DNA of 20,883 bases from Firmicutes bacterium UBA993 (GTDB taxonomy: Bacteria > Bacillota > Dethiobacteria > DTU022): contig DBBD01000018.1 of NCBI GenBank assembly GCA_002292015.1, positions 1 through 20,883 of the forward strand, given 5' to 3'. The position numbers and the translations under genes were made by a program. Positions 7,241 to 13,263 of this stretch are shown piece by piece; the stretch's first letter is position 1; the number at the start of each line of letters is the position of its first letter. Under the pieces are notes generated by a model. That model searched no databases, was not told the DNA's origin, and saw only the letters and a list, made by a program, of their open reading frames with translations.

Positions 7241-8670
7241 TAAGCAGTCATGTTGAAAAACAAGGTCAGCATTTCATCCCGTAACGCAGCCGGGAAAAGG
7301 TTTAAGACCGTATTGAGGGCGGCCATCCGTTCCGGTAAATCCATGCCCGTTAAGCCGATTACCGGAATGATTTCTAACATGGCTTCATCTGCCGGTTTTG
7401 TCTTGGCTGTTTCGACCACGCTCTTCATCGCTTCCAGATCAACAGCGGGGCCGTTCTTCGCCAGGGTTTCCACAACTTCCGTCAGGTCGCTTATAAACTG
7501 ATCAACATGGGGCACGTTGGCCTGGCTCAGGCTGACATGCAGGTTTTCAGGGCTGCCCCCGCAGGCGAACTGCGGGATCATTTGCCAGCCGCGCTGACCC
7601 ATCTCATCGTCAATTTCAAACACATTAAACTGCTCGGAAGCAATGGTGAACATGCACATATCCGGCTTGCCAAGCACCCGGATACCCTCGAGCTTTACGA
7701 TGCCCGCAAGCATCTTTTCGGTTGCCGCCTGCGAACGGCGGACAATGTCCTTAAAACCATCCTCGCCCATAAAGCGCATGATTGCCCAGGCAGCGGCGAT
7801 CGGGCCGCCGGTGCGGCTGCTCTGGGTGGTGGAGTTGATCACCACATACTCAGTGGTAGAAGAGCAGACAAACCAGGCATATTTACGCAGGTCGCGGTTG
7901 CGGTAGATGATAACCGAGGAGTTCTTGGGGGCATAGCCATACTTGTGCAGGTCGGCCGAGATGCTGGTTACCCCGGGAACGGAAAAATCGAAAGCGGGCA
8001 GTTCAAAACCCATGCGTCGCATAACGGACATATAAATGCCGCCGACACAGCCGTCAACATGGAACAGGATACCGCGGTCGGCAGCTATTTTAGCCATTTC
8101 GCTAATCGGATCGATTGAACCGTGCGAGAAGTTGGGGGCCGAGCCAACGGCGATGATTGTATTGGCGCTGAGCGCCTTTGCGAAGGAAGCGAGATCTGCC
8201 CGGTATTCTTTGAGCTCAATTGCTGTTTGCACTACTTTGAGGTTGTAGTAGTGAGCTGCTTTTAAAAAGGCCGGGTGGGCAGTAACCGGCAGCACCATTT
8301 CCGGGGCGGTTACTTCCGGCCGGTTAACCTTAGCCCAGTCGCGGGCCGTTTTAACAGCCATCATAATGCTTTCAGTGCCCCCGCTGGTTATATTGCCGAC
8401 AACTTCGTCATCGGCCCGCAGCAGCTCAGCCACCGAGGCAACAACGTCTTTTTCCATTTTGCCGATACTGGGATACATATTGACATAGAGGGCGTTGTGA
8501 GGCAGAAAGCGGGTATAGGCCTTGACCGCTATGGCATGGGCCTCGGCGCCGGGATCATACAAGCCGGTCAGTACCTTTCCAGTCCGCCAGTCAACGTCTT
8601 TTATAGTAAAGCTGTCCATCTCCCTAAATAGCTCTTCTGCCGAAACTCCCTCTGGCAGCATGGCACCCAT
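7240..8670 (-). CDS. PLP-dependent lyase/decarboxylase, sphingosine-1-phosphate-lyase-like
   Basis: A 476-residue soluble group II PLP enzyme. SGGTES (96-101) binds the cofactor phosphate, H132 should stack on the ring, HVDGCVGG carries the aspartate D206, and SISADLHKYGYAPK contains the Schiff-base lysine K243 with K249 six residues on, as in prokaryotic sphingosine-1-phosphate lyases such as the Symbiobacterium enzyme. GGPIAAAWAIMRFMGE is also typical. No N-terminal membrane anchor is present, unlike eukaryotic enzymes. The reaction would be retro-aldol cleavage of a phosphorylated sphingoid-like base, or decarboxylation of an amino acid (glutamate, aspartate or tyrosine types share the fold). 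Start ATG 8670 has GGGAGG 9 nt upstream; a second ATG lies 9 bases downstream. Single gene with its own promoter, facing the ABC operon. Confidence 0.85.
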   Translation of the reverse strand: MGAMLPEGVSAEELFREMDSFTIKDVDWRTGKVLTGLYDPGAEAHAIAVKAYTRFLPHNALYVNMYPSIGKMEKDVVASVAELLRADDEVVGNITSGGTESIMMAVKTARDWAKVNRPEVTAPEMVLPVTAHPAFLKAAHYYNLKVVQTAIELKEYRADLASFAKALSANTIIAVGSAPNFSHGSIDPISEMAKIAADRGILFHVDGCVGGIYMSVMRRMGFELPAFDFSVPGVTSISADLHKYGYAPKNSSVIIYRNRDLRKYAWFVCSSTTEYVVINSTTQSSRTGGPIAAAWAIMRFMGEDGFKDIVRRSQAATEKMLAGIVKLEGIRVLGKPDMCMFTIASEQFNVFEIDDEMGQRGWQMIPQFACGGSPENLHVSLSQANVPHVDQFISDLTEVVETLAKNGPAVDLEAMKSVVETAKTKPADEAMLEIIPVIGLTGMDLPERMAALNTVLNLFPAALRDEMLTLFFNMTA

Positions 8671-8703
8671 CGCTGTTCGCCTCCCAATTGTTATTTATTG
8701 GTT

Positions 8704-8712
8704 ATTATATCA
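8704..8712 (-). promoter_or_regulatory. Extended -10 promoter of the PLP lyase gene
   Basis: On the minus strand TGATATAAT gives a perfect -10 (TATAAT, 8709-8704) with the TGn extension (8712-8710). TTGCCC 19 bases upstream is a poor -35, as is common for extended -10 promoters. The leader would be about 27 nt and contain the GGGAGG SD. Confidence 0.6.
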
Positions 8713-8873
8713 CCGCAAGGTCTGAAAGGGGCAATGTACTTTTAATCTCCAAGGCTCAGCCCTACTGGGGGTGCGCATCGGATTTTGCCTGCTACAGGCT
8801 GCTTTAATGGTGTTAAACCTCTTTTTCTTTAGTCGCATCAGACTTGACCCGAAAAGGAAGGCTGCCCTAGGTG

Positions 8874-8993
8874 CTACGGAAGTTGAAAAAATAATCCGTA
8901 ATACATTTCCGGGTCAAAATCGTTCATTTTTTCAGGCCGGTTCAGGCCCATCAGCAGGATGTGGCCTTTTCCCTCAGCAGTAATCTTAGACAC
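8874..8993 (-). pseudogene. Remnant of a crotonase (enoyl-CoA hydratase/isomerase) gene, N-terminal end only
   Basis: On the minus strand a GTG codon (8993-8991) opens a 39-codon frame ending at TAG (8876-8874). The peptide starts MSKITAEGKGHILLMGLNRP and goes on EKMNDFDPEMYYGL. This is the typical beginning of enoyl-CoA hydratases: first beta strand, LNRPEK turn and (N)xFD helix start. The match seems to end after YYGL; the last residues (FFQLP) are unlike the family and no oxyanion-hole or catalytic region follows in any frame I checked. AGAGGAGG (9010-9003) sits 9 nt before the GTG, an excellent SD, so the break removed the body of the gene but left its translation start. Family crotonases are about 260 residues. 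It could still be translated as a short peptide. Confidence 0.7.
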
Positions 8994-9046
8994 CGGTTAA
9001 AACCTCCTCTTATCATGAGTAAAACTACCTTATCTCTCCTGAGCTA

Positions 9047-9075
9047 TTTTAACCCGACATACGGGGATATATAAT
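9047..9075 (+). promoter_or_regulatory. Candidate promoter for the ureohydrolase gene
   Basis: TATAAT (9070-9075) is a perfect -10. The hexamer 17 bases upstream is TTTTAA (9047-9052), only half matching TTGACA. Transcription would start near 9082 and give a leader of about 160 nt. Confidence 0.4.
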
Positions 9076-9100
9076 AAAGATAGCCATGTTATAGCTTCAT

Positions 9101-9190
9101 TGCGATCGTGTAAGCAAGAAACGCTAAATCGTAGCCGTAACCCTGCAGGCAACGCTTAAGGTAAAGCGGGAGTCATCGGGTCACCCGGTC
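9101..9190 (+). promoter_or_regulatory. Structured 5' leader of the ureohydrolase gene
   Basis: Small stem-loops can be drawn one after another: GCGAT/ATCGT (9102-9106 with 9128-9132, one wobble), the palindrome CCTGCAGG (9142-9149), CGCTT/AAGCG with loop AAGGTA (9153-9168), and ATCGGG/CCCGGT with triloop TCA (9175-9189). There is no T-run terminator and the SD (GGGAG, 9225-9229) is not obviously paired. It does not match any riboswitch consensus I can recall. It may be a cis-regulatory RNA or just GC-rich leader. Confidence 0.3.
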
Positions 9191-9240
9191 GGTGTGTGGC
9201 AGAAGAGCAATAAAAATAACTAACGGGAGATGATTAGCAA

Positions 9241-10116
9241 ATGTGGAATAGCCTCCATAACCCTGACCTTACACTTAAGCAGGCGGATGTGGCGGTTTTG
9301 GGCTTGCCCTTTGACGGGGCGGTATCCTACCGCAAGGGGGCGGCGGAAGCGCCCGCCAGAATCAGGAGCATTTCGTACCATTGTGAGCCAACTACCGATG
9401 GCGGCGCCTCTTTGGCGCATCTCAAAGTTCTCGATCTGGGCGACCTTTCGCCCGCGGGCTTGAGCCAGGAAAGTTATTTTGAAGCAGCGGAGAAAAAAGC
9501 GGCTGAATTATTCGACTGCACCTTTCCTGTTTTTATTGGCGGCGACCATTCCGTTTCGATCCCCCTTTTGCGGGCAGCCGTAAATAAATGGGGTAGCGGT
9601 TTAGGGGTGATCCATCTCGATGCTCACCTGGACCTTTGCCTGGAACTGGATGGAAACCGCTTGTCGCACGGCTGTACCCACCGCCGAATCCTCGAAGGAG
9701 GCATAGTACCCTTCGAACAATTCTGGTTTGTGGGGATTCGTTCCTTTGAAATACAGGAAATCGACTTTCTGAAAGATAAGCCAGCCAACCTGGTTATGGC
9801 GGAGGAGATTTATGAAAAGGGGTTGCCATCTGCCGCGGCCCGGGTAGTCAGCGGTCTTCAGAACTGCGAAGCGGTTTACCTGACTATTGACATTGACTTT
9901 CTCGATCCTGCTTTTGCGCCCGGAACCGGGACGCCCAAGCCGGGCGGCTTTTCAACCCGGGAGCTGCTTGCTTTCCTGAAATATTTTGCCTCCCTGCCGA
10001 TCATCGGCTTCGATCTGGTCGAGGTCGCCCCGCCGCTCGACCATGCCGATATTACCTCTTTTGCCGCGCAGCGAGCGATCACCGAAGCCTGGGGCTATTT
10101 TGTCCGAAAGGGGTAA
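9241..10116 (+). CDS. Arginase/agmatinase-family ureohydrolase
   Basis: A 291-residue cytoplasmic binuclear metal hydrolase of normal family length. All Mn ligands are present: H103 in GGDHS, D127, H129 and D131 in DAHLD, and D217 and D219 in DIDFLDP. GTGTPKPGG and DLVEVAPPLD complete the pattern and resemble agmatinases (SpeB) more than arginases. The substrate loop reads SHGCTHRRI (142-150), not the SHGTPFRR-like text I expect in agmatinase, so another guanidino substrate is possible. It hydrolyses guanidino compounds to an amine and urea, or formamide for formiminoglutamase. ATG 9241 has GGGAG 11 nt upstream. The gene stands alone between its leader and the regulator promoter; no polyamine gene adjoins it. 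Family sure, substrate not. Confidence 0.88.
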   Translation: MWNSLHNPDLTLKQADVAVLGLPFDGAVSYRKGAAEAPARIRSISYHCEPTTDGGASLAHLKVLDLGDLSPAGLSQESYFEAAEKKAAELFDCTFPVFIGGDHSVSIPLLRAAVNKWGSGLGVIHLDAHLDLCLELDGNRLSHGCTHRRILEGGIVPFEQFWFVGIRSFEIQEIDFLKDKPANLVMAEEIYEKGLPSAAARVVSGLQNCEAVYLTIDIDFLDPAFAPGTGTPKPGGFSTRELLAFLKYFASLPIIGFDLVEVAPPLDHADITSFAAQRAITEAWGYFVRKG

Positions 10117-10124
10117 AAATGATA

Positions 10125-10185
10125 ATAGCGCTATGCTCAAAACTGACATAATTGAGCATAATGTAGCTCATAACTCAACATAGTG
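10125..10185 (+). repeat. Tandem operator-like repeats upstream of the DeoR gene promoter
   Basis: Two imperfect direct copies start with GCTCAWAACT and end in ACATA (10135-10150 and 10166-10182), 31 bp apart or about three helical turns. Each copy is flanked by inverted matches: GCTCAA (10135-10140) with TTGAGC (10152-10157), and TGAGC (10153-10157) with GCTCA (10166-10170). The perfect palindrome ATAGCGCTAT (10125-10134) lies just before. The array ends directly at the -35 box, a good place for repression by the DeoR protein encoded downstream. Confidence 0.5.
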
Positions 10186-10186
10186 A

Positions 10187-10215
10187 TTGTAAAATTGCTT
10201 GCCCGGTGCTATAAT
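10187..10215 (+). promoter_or_regulatory. Strong promoter of the DeoR regulator gene
   Basis: TTGTAA (10187-10192), a 17-base spacer and TATAAT (10210-10215) preceded by TGC, so an extended -10 is also present. This is the best sigma-A promoter in the window. Transcription would begin near 10222, about 70 nt before ATG 10293. Confidence 0.75.
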
Positions 10216-10292
10216 GTGATTGTTCAGGCGTGGACTTGTTACAAACTGAATAATTTATATACTCAAACCGATGTCATTGTCCGGGGAAGAGA

Positions 10293-11057
10293 ATGAACAA
10301 ACATCAAAAAATGATTATGCGGCAACTGACTGAGCATGCCATGTTGGATGTCAGGACTCTAAGTGAAACACTGGGTCTTTCGCCTTCCACTATTCGTCGG
10401 CAGTTGAGCGGGCTGCAGGAAAAAGGCTTGATAGTCCGGGCACGTGGCAGCGCGATGTTGCCAAGACCGATTAATTATAGTTCGCTCTTTGAAACGCGTG
10501 TAAACTGTCGGGTGGAAGCAAAGCGCAAGATTGCTGCATTGGCAAAAAAATTGCTTGCACCTAATTTGGTAATCGGTATCAGCGGTGGTTCCACCTGTAC
10601 CGAATTGGCTAGGCAGCTCCGCGCGTTAAACGGTTATACAATCGTAACTAACGCTCTGAATATTGCGATAGAGCTTCAAGGCCCCTTAAGTAACCGGATA
10701 ATAGTAACCGGTGGGGCGCTGAATCAGAATTCATATGAGCTGGTTGGTAATCAGGTTGCGGAAAGCTTGAAAAAAATCTCGCTGGATATCGCTTTTTTGG
10801 GTTGCAGCGGCATTGATCACAACTTCGGTTTTTCAATGTTTGACGAGCCGGAGGCTCTGGCCGGGCGCGATTTCATGGCTGCCGCAAAAAAAACTATTGT
10901 GTTGGCTGATCACTCCAAGCTGGGTAGAACTGAATTTGCCAGGTTGTGTCCCATAGAAGCTATAGATGTATTGATAACCGATGATGGTTTGTCTGAGGAG
11001 CAAAAAAGGTACCTTGATGAATTAGATATTGATGTCTTAGTTGCACCGATCGGGTAG
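10293..11057 (+). CDS. DeoR/GlpR-family transcriptional regulator of the amino-sugar locus
   Basis: A 254-residue DNA-binding repressor. Residues about 5-55 form the winged helix: DVRTLSETLGLSPSTIRRQL is the helix-turn-helix and LQEKGLIVRARGSA the wing. The C-terminal DeoRC sensor domain has GISGGSTCTEL (95-105), a phosphosugar-binding loop related to ribose-5-phosphate isomerase, then TNALNIAIEL, GGALNQNSYELVG, and KTIVLADHSKLG near the end. Such proteins are released from DNA by a sugar phosphate; here the likely inducer is a hexosamine- or ketose-phosphate made by the neighbours (inference). GGGGAAGAG precedes ATG 10293. It lies first in the locus, like AgaR or LacR, with tandem repeats before its own promoter and another repeat array before the next gene. 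Confidence 0.9.
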   Translation: MNKHQKMIMRQLTEHAMLDVRTLSETLGLSPSTIRRQLSGLQEKGLIVRARGSAMLPRPINYSSLFETRVNCRVEAKRKIAALAKKLLAPNLVIGISGGSTCTELARQLRALNGYTIVTNALNIAIELQGPLSNRIIVTGGALNQNSYELVGNQVAESLKKISLDIAFLGCSGIDHNFGFSMFDEPEALAGRDFMAAAKKTIVLADHSKLGRTEFARLCPIEAIDVLITDDGLSEEQKRYLDELDIDVLVAPIG

Positions 11058-11198
11058 CGTGGTAGCCGTTTAGAAAATCTGGGTATATTTAGAATGGCCT
11101 TATCTGTCTTTGGGATATAGAGTAAGAGAAACAACATTTATAACAAGCGAGCCATCGTAGCCCCGGTAAGCACAAAAATCGCTGTATCTTCTGAAACT

Positions 11199-11230
11199 AC
11201 TCTACTCTATCCTACCCTATTTTACTCTAT
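11199..11230 (+). repeat. 10-bp-phased TACYCTAT repeats before the SIS gene
   Basis: Three units, TACTCTATCC, TACCCTATTT and TACTCTATTA (11203-11232), follow each other with a period of exactly 10 bp. One more overlapping ACTCTA begins at 11199. They lie between the regulator stop and the SD (GAGGTGA, 11235-11241) of the next gene, so a protein bound there would touch one face of the helix, or the pyrimidine-rich RNA could itself be a binding site. No clear -35/-10 pair is seen in the 189-base gap. Confidence 0.5.
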
Positions 11231-11246
11231 TAATGAGGTGACCTCT

Positions 11247-12281
11247 TTGACTGTTACAAAACAAGAAATAGTTTCTCAACCCGGGGCCTGGGGGGAAACG
11301 CTCCGCCACTTAAAGCAAAAGAATCGCTTTGATTACCCTGCACTGCAAGATTATGAGCAGATCATCTTTATTGGCTGCGGTTCGACGTACTACCTTTCTC
11401 TTTGGGCGGCTCGCTTGTGCCAAGAGGCGACCGGCATTGCATGCCTAGCCCTTCCGTCCTCGGAGCTGGTTCTGTATCAAAGCAGCTGGCTACAGGCTAA
11501 CCGGAAAAATTTACTGCTTGCCATATCCCGTTCAGGTGAGACGACTGAAACCATTGAAGCGACAAAAATGTTTCGGAATAATAGTCTTGGTGATACTGTG
11601 GTTGTTACCTGTTACCCGGATAGCGAGCTGGCGTCCGTGACACCCTCGGTTATTGATACTCCCCACGGCTGGGAAAAGAGTATTGTTCAGACGCGATCTT
11701 TCTCATGCATGATGCTTGCTGTCAGCTGGCTTCTAGATCATGATGTGCCCGACCTTCATTTAGATGTAATTCAGTCTGCCGGCCGTAAAGTGCTGCAACA
11801 AGCATCAAGCCTGATAAGCCGTCTTGACAATGAAAGCATCGACAAAATTTATTTCCTTGGTAGCGGGCCATGGTTCGGGCTATCCTGTGAGTGCATGCTT
11901 AAGAACCTGGAAATGTCTTTAACGTTTAGCCAGTCTTACCACTTCATGGAGTTTCGCCACGGACCGATGTCTTTGGTCGATGATCGCAGCTTGGTTGTCG
12001 GTCTTCTCAGTAAGGGTGACGCTGCCGATTACGAGTTGAAAGTTATGAAAGAGATGAAAGATCTAAAAGCCCAAACAATTATTGTTTCCGAGCAGGAAAT
12101 TGCTGCCGATGGGGTATTTCAAGATCGGGTTGCCTTTGACAGCGGTCTTCCCCCCTCCCGGTATGCGATCTTATATTTGCTGTTAGCCCAGTTACTGGCT
12201 TGTGAGAGAGCGTTGATAAAAAAGCTGGATCCCGATCTTCCCAACAATCTTAAGGCGGTGGTTAAGCTTGACCGGAAATAA
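11247..12281 (+). CDS. agaS: Two-domain SIS protein, AgaS/GlmS-isomerase-like amino-sugar phosphate deaminase/isomerase
   Basis: A 344-residue cytoplasmic protein with two SIS folds. The first has IFIGCGSTYYLSL (40-52) and the phosphosugar loop AISRSGETTET (92-102). EKSIVQTRSFS (143-153) links to the second, which has IYFLGSGPWFGL (201-212). EFRHGPMSLVDD (235-246) carries the E and H that in GlmS act in ring opening and isomerisation, and the tail DPDLPNNLKAVVKL resembles the GlmS C-terminus. There is no glutaminase domain, so it should release ammonia from hexosamine 6-phosphate and make a ketose 6-phosphate, as AgaS or NagB-II do. TTG 11247 is chosen because GAGGTGA (11235-11241) fits the 16S tail; GTG 11238 overlaps that SD and would add three residues. 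The galactosamine versus glucosamine choice is not resolved. Confidence 0.8.
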   Translation: MTVTKQEIVSQPGAWGETLRHLKQKNRFDYPALQDYEQIIFIGCGSTYYLSLWAARLCQEATGIACLALPSSELVLYQSSWLQANRKNLLLAISRSGETTETIEATKMFRNNSLGDTVVVTCYPDSELASVTPSVIDTPHGWEKSIVQTRSFSCMMLAVSWLLDHDVPDLHLDVIQSAGRKVLQQASSLISRLDNESIDKIYFLGSGPWFGLSCECMLKNLEMSLTFSQSYHFMEFRHGPMSLVDDRSLVVGLLSKGDAADYELKVMKEMKDLKAQTIIVSEQEIAADGVFQDRVAFDSGLPPSRYAILYLLLAQLLACERALIKKLDPDLPNNLKAVVKLDRK

Positions 12282-12741
12282 ACAGGGCCGTGCCACATTG
12301 GGCCTAAAAATGATTGTAACCGGGTCAGCCTTGCAGGCGGGTGTGATGGTGCAATCCTGGCAGGAAGCCGTTGATCGCGCCGGGGGGTTGTTGTTGAAAA
12401 GTGGCTTAATATTGCCGGGATATATTGAGGCGATGAAAAATGCTATTTACGATATGGGACCCTACATGGTCATCGCGCCAGGAATTGTTTTATTGCATGC
12501 CAGGCCGGAAGAAGGCGTTATAAAAACATGTCTTGCCTTAATAACACTTGCCCAGCCCGTTAATTTTGGACATTCAGAAAACGATCCCGTCGATCTGGTT
12601 TTTGCCATGGGCGCTGTTGACAAAGATGCGCATTTATTAGCTTTACAGCAATTGGCCGAAATGCTGGGAGATCCGACTAAAGTGAGTCATATACGTGCTG
12701 CCGGTAGCGGTGAAGAGCTGTTCAGCTTGCTTGTAAGTTGA
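12268..12741 (+). CDS. PTS EIIA component, mannitol/fructose/ascorbate type (UlaC-like)
   Basis: A 157-residue cytoplasmic phosphotransfer protein of the EIIA-2 fold. SWQEAVDRAGGLLLKSGLI is the usual first helix pair, and GPYMVIAPGIVLLHARPEEG holds the phosphorylated histidine, H77, in the HARP context. HPr phosphorylates it and it passes the phosphate to EIIB. TTG 12268 overlaps the SIS gene by 14 bases and has AGGCGG (12253-12258) 9 nt upstream. ATG 12310 would remove 14 residues and start closer to the family norm, but it lacks an SD. The overlap shows tight coupling to the SIS enzyme. Family sure; sugar specificity lies in EIIC. Confidence 0.88.
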   Translation: MTGNKQGRATLGLKMIVTGSALQAGVMVQSWQEAVDRAGGLLLKSGLILPGYIEAMKNAIYDMGPYMVIAPGIVLLHARPEEGVIKTCLALITLAQPVNFGHSENDPVDLVFAMGAVDKDAHLLALQQLAEMLGDPTKVSHIRAAGSGEELFSLLVS

Positions 12742-12776
12742 TGAATTAAATCTGCTCCATTGGGGGGAACGAATAA

Positions 12777-13052
12777 TTGGTGCACATTGCTACATTATGC
12801 GGTATGGGTTTTGGAACAAGTATGATGTTGAAGTTATTTTTGGATGAAATACTTAAACAGGAAGGGATTTCAGCCCGGATCGACCCCTGGGATTTAGGCT
12901 CATTTAAAGGGCAGCAAGCAGATCTAGTCGTGGCTCCAATTGACATGGAGGATCATTTACGCTCTTTTGAGGGGAAAGTAGTGCTGATTAAAAACCTGGT
13001 TGATAAGAAAGAAATTAAAGAGAAAGTGCTTGCAGCGTTAAAAGATGAATAG
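12777..13052 (+). CDS. PTS EIIB component, ascorbate (UlaB/SgaB) type
   Basis: A 91-residue stand-alone EIIB. The active-site cysteine is C8 in the P-loop CGMGFGTSMM, the mark of lactose/ascorbate-type EIIB proteins; it takes phosphate from EIIA and gives it to the sugar as EIIC moves it. DLVVAPIDM and VVLIKNLVDKKEIKEKV complete the small Rossmann-like fold. TTG 12777 is used, with a GGGGGG run (12762-12767) 9 nt upstream; GTG 12780 is the next possible start. It is 35 bases after EIIA and 211 before EIIC, and that second gap is full of inverted repeats. Confidence 0.9.
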   Translation: MVHIATLCGMGFGTSMMLKLFLDEILKQEGISARIDPWDLGSFKGQQADLVVAPIDMEDHLRSFEGKVVLIKNLVDKKEIKEKVLAALKDE

Positions 13053-13263
13053 GAATAATTAATAATTAGTGGGAAGCAATTTTGCTGCAAAGAAATGTTT
13101 TGCACCGCACATGCAGCAAGAAATGCGAAGAATTGCGCATTAGCCCACACGTAGAAGGCGCTCAGGTTTTCCGGCAAGAAAAATCATGAGAGCAAAGAGG
13201 GTGATGCTTGGCAATAATGCTTTTCTTGCTTTTCTAACACCATAACAGAAAAGGAGGATTAAG
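13053..13263 (+). other. Structured intercistronic region between EIIB and EIIC
   Basis: Three inverted repeats lie in 211 bases. TTGCTGCA (13082-13089) pairs with TGCAGCAA (13112-13119). The TGCAAA inside it can instead pair with TTTGCA (13099-13104), so two folds compete. AATGCG (13122-13127) pairs with CGCATT (13136-13141), and GCAAGAAAA (13174-13182) with TTTTCTTGC (13221-13229). No gene is visible. An RNA-processing, stabilising or attenuating role would fit the split between small soluble EIIs and the membrane protein. Confidence 0.4.

Larger units (their letters stand above)
8671..9240. other. 570-base divergent intergenic region
   Basis: No intact gene is visible between the PLP lyase and the ureohydrolase. 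From left to right it holds the lyase promoter, about 160 bases (8713-8873) where I see nothing coding, a crotonase relic on the minus strand (8874-9010 with its SD), a candidate promoter for the ureohydrolase (9047-9075), and its stem-loop-rich leader. A plus-strand reading frame at 8771-8983 lacks an SD and overlaps the relic antisense, so it is not called. Confidence 0.6.

Noticed and set aside
7507..8118. Plus-strand frame of 203 codons opposite the PLP lyase gene
   Set aside because: The minus-strand reading carries every active-site motif of the lyase; this frame is its shadow.
8771..8983. Plus-strand frame of 70 codons in the intergenic region
   Set aside because: No SD, no recognisable family, and it runs antisense to the crotonase relic, which has a good SD and family text.
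9013..9075. Small frame MSKTTLSLLSYF from ATG 9015 on the plus strand
   Set aside because: Nineteen codons, no SD and no similarity that I recognise.
9101..9190. Possible c-di-GMP-I or ydaO-type riboswitch, from CGCTAAATC and GGTAAAGCGGG
   Set aside because: Only short stretches resemble those consensus sequences. The required paired cores (for example GGGGGACCCA or GCAAAGCC) are missing, so only an unnamed structured leader is reported.
10117..11246. Catabolite-responsive (cre) site for CcpA
   Set aside because: I found palindromes such as ATAGCGCTAT but nothing fitting the WTGNNARCG...CA pattern well enough to call.
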